Positions 38,301 through 50,623 of a stretch of DNA of 64,000 nt are shown one piece after another. Both the position numbers and the translations under genes were made by a program. A model generated the notes under the pieces. The model had not been told where the DNA came from and ran no database searches. It saw only the letters and a list, made by a program, of their open reading frames with translations. The stretch's first letter is position 1. Every line of letters starts with the position of its first letter. Origin of the DNA: Parus major (lineage: Eukaryota; Chordata; Aves; Passeriformes; Paridae); NCBI RefSeq assembly GCF_001522545.3, contig NC_031770.1, positions 23,482,296 to 23,546,295 of the forward strand, written 5' to 3'.

Positions 38301-41300
38301 CAAATTAATCTCTATGGAGTCAAGAATTTTGGCTACTAAATTGTAGTGCTATGGATTGGTTTGTATACCTCATTCTCCAAATGTGTTTTTCTGAGTAGTA
38401 TTCTTTTTAATTCAGAAAAAAAAGACCCATTAGTAAGCCCCTTTTCATTGTGTAGCAACAACACTGAGAAGTTTCCATGGAAAAATCATTTGTGGAAGCA
38501 GGAAATGTCCACTTTACAATTAAATTATAGGAAGTAGTTAAATTTTTGATCAAACACATATTAGAGCATGGAGAATTCCCAGCCAAACGCTTCACACCGT
38601 TAAAAATAGGAGAAGCACTTCAGTATCCGTGCAGTGCTGTCTGGAGTGATGTGTGGAGCGACGGGGTATATGCAGAAAGTAAAAGAGTGTCTGTGATTTC
38701 CACTGGTGAAAGACTCCAGTTTTTGGTTCCCATATGGTGAGGATTGAGCAATGGCTGGGTTTGGCTCACGCTTGCAGGCTGACCTCAGCTGCACTCCTTG
38801 GCTCATTAGCCATGAGAACCAATGTAGAATGTGATGACTGCAGTGTTTTACAATTATCTGGTTACTGGGCAGTGAAATGATAATGAAGTCCTGAAGGTCT
38901 GCCTGCACTGCAGTGACTGCTGTGCCATCTTCACCAACCACAGCCCATGTGGATTTTGTAGCAGTGAGCTGGCTCCAGCACGTGTTGTGGCCTGGCCACT
39001 TGGATAACATTGCACAGGATGATCAAATGCCTGAGAAGTTAGTTAATATAGGCAATTATCCTATGTGGAGGACTCTATATCACTGCAAGTAGAGTGCTAG
39101 GGATACTACAGTTATTTTAAGCTGAAATCAGGCGTATCTGTCCCAAAAGACAATATAGACGCCCTAGTAAATTTTTTGGGGGAGAAAGTGTTGAAAAGCT
39201 CTAAGAAGCTGGGCTGAAGGGAAGAAGCTCAGAAATGTGAAAAAAGCAGTAAGTGGAAAGCTTCTCTGGGTGAGCTGCTCTAAAGGAGAATGTTCAAAGA
39301 CTCTTGAACTAACACAGAAAAGGTCCAGAGAACAGAGGAGGGTAGGTGTGAGGTTCCTTGGCATGGGGAAGAAGCAAGTACAGGATGATCCCTCAGGGGT
39401 AGAGATTCTGGCCCGAGTAGTGGGAAGGACTAGTGGAGGTGGTGGCAGCCTTCTGAACATATATAAACCTAAGGCAAGATCTTGGAGCAGAAAGTGCAAG
39501 ATCTGATGACAGATTTACAGAGATATTATCAGCAGCATGTGTGTGTGTGTGCCCACAGAAGGTGTCAAGAAACCTTCTGGTACTTACCTTTCAAGAGTAC
39601 TTGCCTTCTGCTTAGCATTTGGATCAATGTGTCCTTGCAACTTTGTCTTTTCCTGATCTAGTTAAAAGAATTAGAAACCTAAATATTTCTTCTAGCACAG
39701 CCTTAGTCAATCTGGCTTAAAGTCAACTTGATTCTGCAGTGGTGAAAATTTGAATTTCCAATTGAATTCTATAACTTGTTTCTAAAACCCTATTGCTAAT
39801 AGTATTTTAATCTATTCCATGTAAGTTAGGAGAATAAAAACATGAAATGGGTAGAGTTTTTTAATTATTGTTATTTGCCTAGAGTGAAAGCACAAATATT
39901 TCCTAAAGCCTGTTAAGACTGTAAAGAATACAATAGCAACTGAAAATTTATAGATATCCAAAATTTTGTTTTCTGCAGGAATTGTCATCTTCCATGATAG
40001 TAAATATGAACAATGGCAATTCTGTAAAACAGTCAGAATTTTATTAAATCTATAGTGATAAGTACTTTATTTAGCTAAGAGAAGGAAAACTGCTGAAGGA
40101 AACACATGCTGCTTGAAATGCAGATACCCTTTAAACATATTTCTACATAAAAGCAGATATTTTTGTAATAGATTTTACCTGGAAAGTGTCCTTAGGAGAA
40201 AGATCTGGTTCTCAAAAACAATGATTGATGCCAAGTGCTTCCATGGAAGGGCTGCTCCCTTCATGGATATCCCGTGGAAAAACATAGGATAGCCTAAAAG
40301 TTCTCCTAATAAAATTGACTAATCATGATTAAGTGAGACACTGGTGGTTACAAGATAAAAAGTTTTAAGAAATTTGTGGCCTCCTACAAGGGACAATTGT
40401 CTGTGATGGACATCTTTAAAAGTCCTCTTTTCATAGAAATTAAACAAGTTATTTCTCTGGTGACAGTTTACTACTGAGTGGGTAGTGAGCAAGGCTCAGT
40501 GAAAATTGTATTGAATTCCAAGAACACCCCCAAGAGTAATTTAATAATTCAAAGTCATATCTGTCTAGATAAAATATTATTTTTCTTCTGTTTGCATTTT
40601 TATAGTCTCTCTACATCTATACCAGATGTCATTTTGACATTGCTGACAACCTCCACCTCCATAAAGAGACTGTAGAAACTGTCTAAATTTTCTTACTTTT
40701 TGGTGGGGAACATATATAACACTACCATAGTTTAATTTATACCTTTCTCCTAGTAATTGGAAATCCAGCAGTGAATAATTGGGATCAATCTTGCTGAGCT
40801 GCAAGACAGAGCTATCACACAGAGTGAGATTGTTCAGAGATGGAATGCATGTGTGTCTGTGTGCATGGGGTTACCCACCAATCTGGCAGGTTCTGTCACT
40901 GAGAAAAGGGAAATGTAAGGGTGAGAACCACCTTCATTCCATGGCATTTTGGTATTACTTCCTAATGAAGATGCTAGCTGCTCAACTGAACTGAGACAGG
41001 TAGACAAAAAAAAAAAAGAGAGCTTACAAATGAATTATTTGTGGTCTTTCAGCTGAGGTGATGCAGGAATTTGTATGTTTATCCATCAAGCTGACCAGAT
41101 CCTCTGCTACTGTTCTTATGAGTCCTCTCAGAAGTGTCCAGGTCTGCAGGACAACCTTGAGAAACAGCCTTTCTGAAACTGAAATATTTCCCTTCTCTAA
41201 ACTTTCCTGCATAGGAGTTAAATGTGTCTCCTGGAAGATAAACAAATGTCCGGTGGTAATGTACCAAAACTCTTCTCCATTAGGAAATGCATGAAGAGAA

Positions 41301-44300
41301 CCAAGGTCAGGCGATGACAGAGAAAAGAGTCCCCCCTGTCCTCTCAGACAAAGAGAAAGAACAGGACAGAAATTGAAAAGGAAAGAACAGTTTGAAGAGG
41401 TGGGCTGAGGTCCAGGATTCCACAAGAAGAACCTCAGAAGACAGTTTCTCTGAATCTTGAGCAATAAAATTCAAATGGAAAAATAAGAAGGAATTCAGGG
41501 AAAGGAAAAGAGATACATGATAAAATGAAAGGAAAGAGGCTAGATGACAATTGAAACAAAATCTGTAGAGTGTAATTTAGCAAGGAAACTAGTCTGGAAA
41601 TAGGATAAAGAATAGACTATATGGGAGCTGGATGGAGAGGGAGCTGGAAAGGGCAGATAGATATGGCTTTGCCAGGACAACATGCACACATTTATGAGGA
41701 GACATCTGTCTTCTCATAAGTGAATTGAAGGTTTTCATAAGACTTCTCTGAGATTTGCAAATCTTGGGTTTTACTGAAGCTGGTAGATGTCTCCCATAAA
41801 TATTAATGATACATTAGTCTTTTTGAAGTTCTGTTTTCCTGGAGTTTGGCCCCAAAAAGTGTAAATGGACATTTTTTGCTATCACCTTCGTGTCTTTAAA
41901 TCTGCACTTCACATAATGGCTTTCTAATATTAACAATCTGATGACAGCTCATAATACATTATTAGACAAAGATTTTATTGTTGTGGGTGAGGAATATTCA
42001 CATTATTCATAGGTATCAGGGGTATAGTTGTGTTGGCAAATAATTTTAAGTAAGTGTTGATAAAGTGACATGTCCTCATGAATTTTGCTATGCCATATTT
42101 CAGAGAAATTTGTGCAAACTCAGGGAACTCAAGTTCTACCAGTAATGTAACATTTAAATGCTCTTCTCTTTCTTAGCAAAGCGTTATTGCATTATTTAAT
42201 CCTGGGATTTCTTTATAAAGAGAGTTTGAAACATGTTTGGAAAATCTTTTATGAACTTGAGGTCGAATAGCTGAACCATTGTGTAGCACCATATATCTCT
42301 GGACACTCATAATCTAAAGATGTCAGACAGACATTTTTGACGCAGGAAAAAACAGTATTATTTCATACTGAAGCCAAGAACTAGGCTTTTATTAGCTTGT
42401 CTTTAAAACAGATTTTGTCTAAAAAAAATGAACCTTGGCAAAAAGAATGTCTCTGTGATAATTTCTACTACTAACAAAACTTCAACCCCCCCCCAAAACA
42501 ACTAAAAATAAGCAAACAAGGGAAAAAAAGTACCAAGATACAACTAACTGTTCTGTGGGCACAGTATTTCTTCCTAAAATAGCTTTTAAAAGCATGCTTA
42601 ACACATTAATTTTGGTTCTGCTTTTGATCTCAGCATGAGAATTGGCTGGTGAGGCGTTACAATCATTCTAGGAGGAGGGTCTTTGTAAGTCATTAGACTC
42701 TTTATGACGTACTTAATAAACATCCAATCTGTTGCAGAAATTACTTCATTGTCTCTTGGTTTTCAGTGGTGAATGATGACGAAATCAGCACTTAATTAAA
42801 TCATGAGTAGTAAAAACTGATCTCTCTAGCATGGTGAAGACTGCTTCTTTCAGCCAGCACAGCGTTAGCTTCAACATCACTTTTCGATAGTTCAACTGAC
42901 CAGGAGCCAGCCTCAGGGCATGGCTCACGTTTTATGGGATGGACATATTTGTCTCAGATTCATTTACTAAGGAAGACAAGTAATGGGAGTTCTTAAATAA
43001 GGGATTTTTTTAAGATTAAATGCTCTAAACATCCACAACTGAACACAGCACCTTTTTTGAGATCAGTCAATTGTGGAGATTCCCACTACCAACCTTGTGA
43101 CCCATCTACTTACTAAGCTAAAAGTCTCAGCTAAACCACGGTATTCAAGAAACTGAGATGTGAATAAAATAACCAGATTCAGCTTAGATTAATAATAAAA
43201 AATATTGTCTAGATGCTTAAAATACAAGAAGGTGGGATTAAGAAATTATTCATCATTTAAAAAGCTGCAGGAATATTCTGTGAGTTTTGCATAAATGTAT
43301 AAAGCTTTGGAGTGTGCTCCAAGCTCTAGGTTCATATTCAAAACAACAATAGATACAACATTAGACCAAATTCTTGTGTGCTTTTACAGGTGAGCACAAT
43401 CAAGGAAAAACTGGTTAGATGTGCCTAATGTTGGAGTAAAAATACTATGAAAGATTCTTTATGAGAGGCTTTATAAAGAGTTAATAAACAGCTTAAACCA
43501 TGCATTGTCCTTCAGAGTCTTATTCAGTCATCCTTTTTCTCCAAGATAATAGCTGTGATTGGCAAAGAACTACTGTTACTCTAGACATTATAGCTCCCGT
43601 GTATTTCAGATTGCATTATTTTTCTTATCAAAGTGATAGTGTCCCTGAAGAGGTAAAAATGAGATGACAAATATCTGCATGCGACAGTGTGGAAAGTCAC
43701 TTCAAGCTTCATCTTGTTATGTGCAAAGGCAAATGATGAGAAATCATCATCTCTGGGCTAAAAAAAAGATATCCCTGTGTGACACTTAGAGATCAAAGGT
43801 ATCACTCAAGTGTCTTGTGTTTACTGAGACTTGTGGCCTCATAAGATGAGATAACACGATGGAGTATTTTTCTAGTAATTTTTATGTGTTTCCAAGGAAG
43901 TAAAGCTGCTTCCTACTTCCTCCTTCTGTTCTCCTTGATGTTAGTCATCTTCAGGAAATATTTTACCAATGACTATCTAAACTATGAGAACCAGTCTCTG
44001 AAGGTTCTTCTACCAGCTTCTGGAAGGAGAATGTCCACTGGCACAGCACAAGACAGTGCTACTGGCTTTCCCCTGGGCATGTGGATACAGTGAGGTGGGT
44101 TTTGGTGGGAGCTGCTCTGCCACAAGATGCTTGGCCAGGCACAGGGGACTGGGTGGCAGTGATGGAGTGGCTGCCCTTGGCACGAAGCTGCTCCTCACCC
44201 TGTGCGGGCTGGCAGACAGATGTAAGGAGCGGTGCCACATTCTGCCTGAGCTATGCATGTTATTACCTCCTTGCTTTCACAAAGACTCAGTTACAGCAGG

Positions 44301-45898
44301 GATTGCTTTCAAATAATTAGCAGCAAATTTCCTCCTTGTAACAACAGAAATCTAATCTAAGCATGAGCCAGAAGCCCCACTTCCTCTCTCTGAAAGACAC
44401 TGCCAGACTCAGATCAGACACTCTTCTCCTCAGATGCTCACTGAAACCAGAGACTGAAAGCAGAGCTGCTGTGCTCCCTAAGCAATGCTGAACTTGCCTC
44501 CTCCACAGAGGCTTTTGTCTCACCAAACTCACTGGGAAGGTTGAAGGTTTTCTTTTTTCAGCACATATATAAAGTTCATGGAAGCAGTTGCTGAGCGTAG
44601 GGTTATTTCTTTCAATCCACTCCCTTGAAGGTCACTGGATTTCTAAGATATACTGTGAGTAGGCACTGACTTCTGCTCAGCCTTAGAATCTTGTGGGGCT
44701 GAAATTGGGATGCGCAGGTTTTAAGTGCACAGGCAGGTCTTGGCTCACATTCAGAGGATGTTCTGAATGATTTGTAATTTTTTGCCTAGTACCTTTTCCT
44801 CTATTTCCTTTACATTGTACTGCAGATTTTCAGCTTTTCTCTTATGAAAAATGGGTCATCTGGTCTTAGAGGAATCAAGATGTAAAAGCAGAAGGTAAGA
44901 TGAAAAAAATCCCTTTGCACCATGACAGCAGTTATGCCTGCCAGTATCTGCAGATGAGTTAGAAGGCAGACTGCCAAAATGTCTTCTGTCATAAGAGGGG
45001 AGACCAAAACTATCCCTTGCTACTTCCTGAGAGGACCTGCAGAGATCAGTTCCTCAGCTTGTCCTTGCTGCTGGCAATTGTGATGGCTGTGAAGCCCCAC
45101 AGAGGGACAGACAGGACAAGCACACCTTAGGGGTGGCTCTCAAGTGTAGCACTGTTCACCTAAGGAAAACTCAACTGTATTTTCAATCTGTTCTGTCTTT
45201 ATTCTCACAGTAAGGATTTTTGCTAAATATATCTTTATGAAGTTTGGAAACAGTCTTTAAAGACTAGAAGGCCCTCTCTTTCCTTTTAACACAAAAGGAG
45301 GAAGGAGAAAGCGATTTTCTTTGGCCTGCACTTTTCCTCATCCTTTTTTCTCTGTTTTATTATTATGATGTGTTCATACTATCTCAAGATTTAAGTTAGT
45401 CCACCTCAGCTTTTCCAGCTAGCTTTAATTATGGGTTTAATCAGTGTTTGCAACACAAGCAGACATGATTCTTATTTATATGCACAGAAGCCATTCTGAT
45501 TCATTACCAAGGCAGTCGTGAGGTTGTCATCTATTGTTGTCTGGCTTAAACTTTTGACACAGGCTATTATTGTACTAAACATTTAAATTATTAAATGAAA
45601 GAATAATATAACAATATGACAAATAAAGTCCCTGGAAAATTACTTCTTTTTCTACTTAATACAATTTCAAATAAGCAAATAGCTCTTAATCAAATCTTTC
45701 ATCACAAAATTCTAAGTTCAGCACCTCATAAACAGAGATGTTCACACCACCTGCGGCACATATAACACAATTTATGGTGTGTCTAATAGATCCTGTTTCT
45801 CCTTCAGGTAGGTAAGGAGTAAAGGCTCTCAGGCTCTGAGCACCAGAATGAGTAATCAGATGTGAAGATAAATCATGTCTCTACATACTTTGCTATCT
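32335..45898. other. Unique AT-rich non-coding stretch
   Basis: About 13.6 kb without a recognisable gene. The longest open frames are 146 codons (41024-41464, minus) and 136 codons (38600-39010, minus), neither resembling a known protein. Minor repeats are (GT)n at 39539-39551, a 12-A run at 41006-41017, a 9-C run at 42486-42494, and a 7-bp hairpin 'atgatga'/'tcatcat' at 43733-43750. The patch at 44010-44320 is locally GC-richer, with overlapping open frames on both strands. The part near 38880-39000 vaguely recalls an old amniote transposon, but I could not assign it. Confidence 0.55.
39539..39551. repeat. Short (GT)n microsatellite
   Basis: Six and a half uninterrupted GT units. It is too short to be notable except as a potential length polymorphism. 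Confidence 0.85.
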
Positions 45899-45906
45899 CC
45901 CAGGGA

Positions 45907-46511
45907 CTGAGTGGGCCCTTCAGTTTGTTTGCAGAGGAGATGAATCTGGGCAGGAATGTCAGTCTTCTGGAAAGCAGGAATGTCAGTCTTCCTATCCTAC
46001 CTATACCAGCCCTTGACAGACAGGTCTGCACAGGCTGGGTTGATGGGCCAAGGCCAATTGTATGAGGTTCAATAAGGACAAGTGTCAGGTCCTGCCCTTG
46101 GGTCGTCACAAGTGCAGGCAGCACTACTGGCTTGAGGAAGAGTGGCTGGAAACTGCACATGGGATCTGGGAGTGCTGGTGACATTGACTGAACATGGCCC
46201 AGAGTGTGCCCAGCTGGCCAAGGAGGCCAATGGCATCCTGGCTTGTACCAGCAATAGTGTGGCCAGCAGGAGAGGGCAGGGATTGTCCCCCCTCATACTC
46301 AACAACGTTGAGGCCACACCTCAAGTGCTGTGCTCAGTTCTGGGCCCCTCACTACAAGAAAGACATTGAGGTGCCGGATGGAGTCCAGAGAAGGGCAACA
46401 GAGCTGGTGGAGGGTCTGGAGCACAAGTCCCATGAGGAGCAGCTGAGGGAGCTGGGGGTGTTCAGCCTGACTGGCTCAGAGCAGAGCTTATTTCTCTCTA
46501 CAAGTACCTGA
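45907..46511 (+). pseudogene. CR1 ORF2 reverse transcriptase C-terminal remnant
   Basis: Three reading frames together cover the end of CR1 ORF2. Frame 1 has 'LFAEEMNLG' (45925-45951) where active CR1 elements have Phe-Ala-Asp-Asp, so both catalytic aspartates of the palm motif are replaced by glutamate. Another frame resumes with 'WAKANCMRFNKDKC' from 46044. 'WDLGVLV' (from about 46160) lies in the third frame, and '[12 protein letters not shown]' followed by '[13 protein letters not shown]' (about 46340-46425) returns to the second. At least three frame changes are needed, the last near the G- and C-rich stretch at 46265-46290. The protein would have been an RNA-dependent DNA polymerase acting in target-primed retrotransposition. 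Here it cannot be made. Confidence 0.85.
45950..45991. repeat. 24-bp-period tandem duplication inside CR1
   Basis: The 18-mer 'gcaggaatgtcagtcttc' occurs at 45950-45967 and again at 45974-45991, separated by 6 bases. It lies just after the degenerate reverse transcriptase palm motif and is probably a local duplication that happened in or before this copy. It adds to the loss of reading frame. Confidence 0.9.
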
Positions 46512-46842
46512 AAGGAGTGTGTACTTGTCATGGAGAGGGTTGGTCTTTTCTCCTAAGTAATAAGGGAAAGGATGAGAAGAAATTGCCTCAAGTTGTGCTA
46601 GTAGAGGTTTAGATTAGATTTTTGGAAAAGCTTCCTCACAAAGGGGGTTGTCAAGCACTGGAACAGGGTGCCCAGGGAAATGGGGGAGTCATCACCCCCG
46701 GAGGTATTTGAAAGCAGTTTAGATGTGGCACTTAAGGACATGGTTTGGCAGTGGACATGGCAGTATTAATTTACTGGCTGGGTTAGATGATACTAAATGT
46801 CTTTTCCAACCTTGACAATGCTACGGTTCTGTGTTTCTGTGA

Positions 46843-49800
46843 TCATTATTGCTGAATACTGGGCTCAGAAGTAGGACCAGTGGTCAGCTAAATAGGGGTT
46901 CTTAGGGGTATGGATCATTATTGCATCCTGCTGAAATTACTTCTTTCTGGCAGGGAGCTTTTCCAAGATGTTTTACTGTGAAAATGAAAGGCTGATAGAT
47001 GCTGGTTTTAAACAGTTGCAGTAAAGAGAAGAGGCTTAAGGGAATTTCCTCACAGCTTATTTTTTTAAAGAAGCTGGAATTATTAAGCAATTTTTTCTGG
47101 CTTTAGTTCTGAGTAGAAATACCATTAAACAGATGGGTGTTTCCATGTTTTATGGCAGTCTAGTAAATTAATTTTAATATCTTGAATGTAAACAGCAATA
47201 CATAAGCAAAAGTGCCTCAAGGTTAACAAATGCTTAAGAGCTTGTGCCAGTTCAGATGGTTTTGTATTGGGCCTTCAGAGCAAGCAATTAATTCTAAAAG
47301 CCTGTATCAGCTACCAAGAATTGCAAAAGAAAAAAAGATAATTATTTGGTCTGCAGTATTCCTTAACAGAATCTCTGTGTCTTAGCAATGCAAATAATAC
47401 CATGAAAAGAAAACTGCTCAAAAAAAAGAAAGCAAGCTCAATCACAAGAAAGAGTATTTACTGTTCAGCTCAGAAAAAGGTTTCTGCTAATTGTCTAAGC
47501 CTGGAATGAAAGCAACATTGCAACATATTCAGCAATTTCTCAATCCTCTAGGCTCCATTAGAGTTTGAAATCATAGAGTGTTATGATTGATAATCTGATA
47601 TAGATTTTCTGGGTTCAGCTTCTCCTGTGACAAGTGGATTTGGTCCATTGAAAAAAAAAATATTTAAGCAATTTTTAAAAAGTGTTGAAGTTCATATATA
47701 CCCCATCAAGGCAGAGTATATACAAACAACAGTTAATATCCTGTTGATATTAAATGTCATGTTACAACTGAGTGGGCCAAAGAAGCTAATTTAAACCATT
47801 TCAGTAAAGTTTTCTCATCACAGTAATCCCTCCTTAACACTACTCATTAAATTCAAGGACAATTGAAGTCCTGTGGAGGAGTTTTTCTTGTATTTTTTGT
47901 GCTTTGGGAGAAAACCATACCTCATAAACAGCATCATAGCTTCCAGCAGAGCTAAAAGGTGACTGAGAGCCTTAAAATACGTAAACAAGAAAATAAGGAT
48001 TGTAAAATGGCCTGGGAATATCTGTTGCAGTTGATGACTGTTGTACAGAGAACCCAGTAAGGAATGCAATGATCTGTCATCTGAACTATAAAATCAGTTT
48101 ATAGTTTCAGTTAAATTAATTTATAACTGCTATCAATCCTTTTAATTGGTCAGCATAGAATATGAGGACCAGCAACACCCCTGCACTTGAGAGTTAACAT
48201 GTTATAGAGGATTTAATTTTAGTGTGACAGTGAGTATAAAATTATTCACTGACCATGAAGATAAATTCATAACACCATTGGGTTCCTTATTCAAACAGAT
48301 CTCCAAACTGTGTAACAATTCATCATTTTGATTGTACAGACAATGAAGCATGCAGCAATCACGTGTAATTGGAGCATAAACTTAGATTTGTTCTTGTTCA
48401 AATCATGGGTTCGTTTCAGGCCTAATATTACAATCATTTGTCTGAGCATGTAATTTTATACCCTGATGGCCTTTCCATTGCTTTATGCAGAATCAATGTA
48501 TTTAAATGAAAGGTATTGAATCGCTTTAACTTCATATGACACAAATTCTGCTGAGCTGTTAGTTGAAATAATCTGAGATACACAAAATATTTAGGAACCT
48601 TTTAAGATATCCTTTGCTTAACATGACAGAAGCAGAATAAGACGCCCAGTCCAGAATGGATATAATGACTCTTCCAGCTGATCATTTGCCTGCTAATGAC
48701 AGAAATTTAAAATCCCTAAATGGCTGTGAGTGTTGTCCAGTGTCACCCAGCCATGAAAGAGGAACTTCAAGTGTCCTGCTGGCATCCTTAAATGGGCCTT
48801 TCCTTTGGGATATGGGTGGAGGAGATCCTCTGGTCCTCTGAGACCTTTCTGACAAGCCTCTATGGGAAGTCTGTGGCCTTCAGGAAAGTCTGAGATCTTG
48901 CAAATTTTGTTGTGCCTAAGACAGGTAAGAGGTGCACAGAAGTCACAGTTGGCTTTACAGTTTTATTGCCACAGAGGGGAACATACAGAAAATAACTGTG
49001 GACTGTAGAACCCGATTTTAACAAAGGAAGTTTCACATTATTTGAAGGTCAGGTACCCACTGTTAATGGGAAACATAAAGTTTCTATTCTCTTTCATCTA
49101 AACTGAATGGCAAGTTAGAGGCACAGAACAGTAAAAAAATCCCCCCACCCCCCAAAAAACAACCAACACCCAAAAAACGTCACAAAACTTCCCATGAACT
49201 CTGGGGGTTTGGCTTTGTGTCTGAACGATGCTGACAGTTCCAGTTCTGCACTCTAAGCACTTGCGTCAGTTTGCAGTTGACAAGAAAAGGATTAGATTAA
49301 AAAGCAGAGAATTAAAACCAAGATGCATTAACAGTTGATTACTTTCACCATGAAAACCAGCTTGGCTTTATTCAATAATGCTTTTTACTTTCTTTTGCCA
49401 TTGCCTTTAATCCATTAATTTTGGATATTGTTACTTCCTAGAAAGTAATTATCCTGCCTACGTGTTTTCTTGATTCAATGACTAGATAAAAGTCAAAATT
49501 GCTGAGAATAAATTTAGACATCTGACAGAACAAAATGCTCAATATTGGTTTTGTGTGAGAGTTTCTAAAGATTGAAGCCTTCATTTGGAACTAAGTAATC
49601 TGCAGTTGTTTGACAGGTCTTGTGAAGAGATGCTTGTTTAAGCCACAAACCATAATTTTGAATAGAGTGTAATTACCCCAAAGGCTGCTGTGTCTATCAT
49701 GCTTCCATGGCTATAGGTGTATACACAGCTCTGGAGTATGTTCAGAATATTTGGAATAAAAATCTTAATAAAGATCCATGGCATAAAGGAAGCTCCTTTT

Positions 49801-50554
49801 TCTAGAGGAGAATGGAAGGGTGAGATGATGTGAATGGCGTGGGCTGGGGAAAGCTGTCACTGACGGCAGTGCTGCCTCTGTTCTGCCATGTGGCAATTCA
49901 TAAATTTTAGCTTCTGCTTGGTATAACAAAAAATTATTTCAATGTCTCTAAGTTATGTGCATATTTCCCAGCTTTGCTGTAGTTTGTCTCTAAGACATAT
50001 ACACAGAAGAATAAATCTCACCTTCTCAGACTGCTGTAAAAAACCAAGTGTTTGCACAATATGAGATGAACACTGTACCTTACCCACTGGAGTAAAGAGA
50101 GTGGATGGATGTGGCATCTTGTGATACTGTGACACAGTAAAGCATTGAATTCACTCAGTGCTGGTGGGAAAATACATCTTTGGACTATTTAATGTAGTTG
50201 ATGGTAGGTATAATGAACACATGCCCCTATGTTATGGGAGACCCTTGTGGCGAGTGTATAAACAGCACAGTAACTCACCTCCTGGCTGGGTGCAGGGAGG
50301 TGTTTTTATGAGTCAGTGCTGCAAAGTATGAGAAAAATTATTACAGTAGGATGCAGAAAGGCAGCTGGTGTAGAGACAGGGGGAGGGCAAAAGTCCCAGG
50401 GAATGGGAGAGTTTGACCATTGTCTTTAATGACAAAGAGAAGAAGGGTTTCTGTTGTAGCCTAAGGATGGTGGAGGTTTTGATGTTAATCTGGGGTTTCT
50501 GCTGTTCCCTCTATTGATTGTGTCTTACAGGGGATGAAGGTTTGACCTATAGAC
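46843..50554. other. Unique AT-rich non-coding stretch
   Basis: No gene or transposon is recognised and open frames are below 85 codons. A C-rich run followed by A-rich sequence lies at 49141-49170. The interval 48240-48600 contains an E-box CACGTG (48360-48365) directly followed by TAATTG (48366-48371), plus other AT-rich homeodomain-like words. This is suggestive only, since such words are common in AT-rich DNA. Confidence 0.55.
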
Positions 50555-50623
50555 TTTCAGGTAGTTTATAATTTCAGGTAGTTTATTTATTTATAAAAAT
50601 TTATAAGAACTATTTATAAGAAC
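50555..50623. repeat. Short imperfect tandem duplications
   Basis: 'tttcaggtagtttat' occurs at 50555-50569 and 50572-50586 (period 17). 'tttataagaac' occurs at 50600-50610 and 50613-50623 (period 13). The two duplications lie side by side in AT-rich sequence and look like independent slippage events. Confidence 0.8.

Larger units (their letters stand above)
45899..46842 (+). mobile_element. CR1 LINE, 5'-truncated, with decayed ORF2 end and 3' tail
   Basis: This roughly 940-bp copy runs from the reverse transcriptase palm region of CR1 ORF2 to the 3' tail. Diagnostic blocks include 'gatgggccaaggccaattg', 'tgggcccctcactacaagaa', 'ggtttagattagattttgg', 'atgtggcacttaaggacatgg' (46724-46744) and 'tgtcttttccaacctt'. 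The end 'ctacggttctgtgtttctgtga' is a decayed run of the CR1 tail octamer. CR1 is the dominant non-LTR retrotransposon of birds and depends on ORF2 reverse transcriptase for its own copying. This copy is 5'-truncated and coding-dead, so it is a fossil insertion. The left boundary could lie a few bases either way. No target-site duplication was found, which is usual for CR1. Confidence 0.95.

Noticed and set aside
41024..41464. 146-codon minus-strand open frame
   Set aside because: No family motif, and the downstream plus-strand text is a purine-rich low-complexity run. There is no support beyond its length.
46069..46511. Open frames on both strands around 46.1-46.5 kb as separate genes
   Set aside because: The plus-strand frames are pieces of decayed CR1 ORF2, and the minus-strand ones are their shadows.
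47571..47595. 'atcatagagtgttatgatt' as a minus-strand CR1 tail
   Set aside because: It resembles the CR1 tail octamer by two words only, and none of the adjoining CR1 sequence follows.
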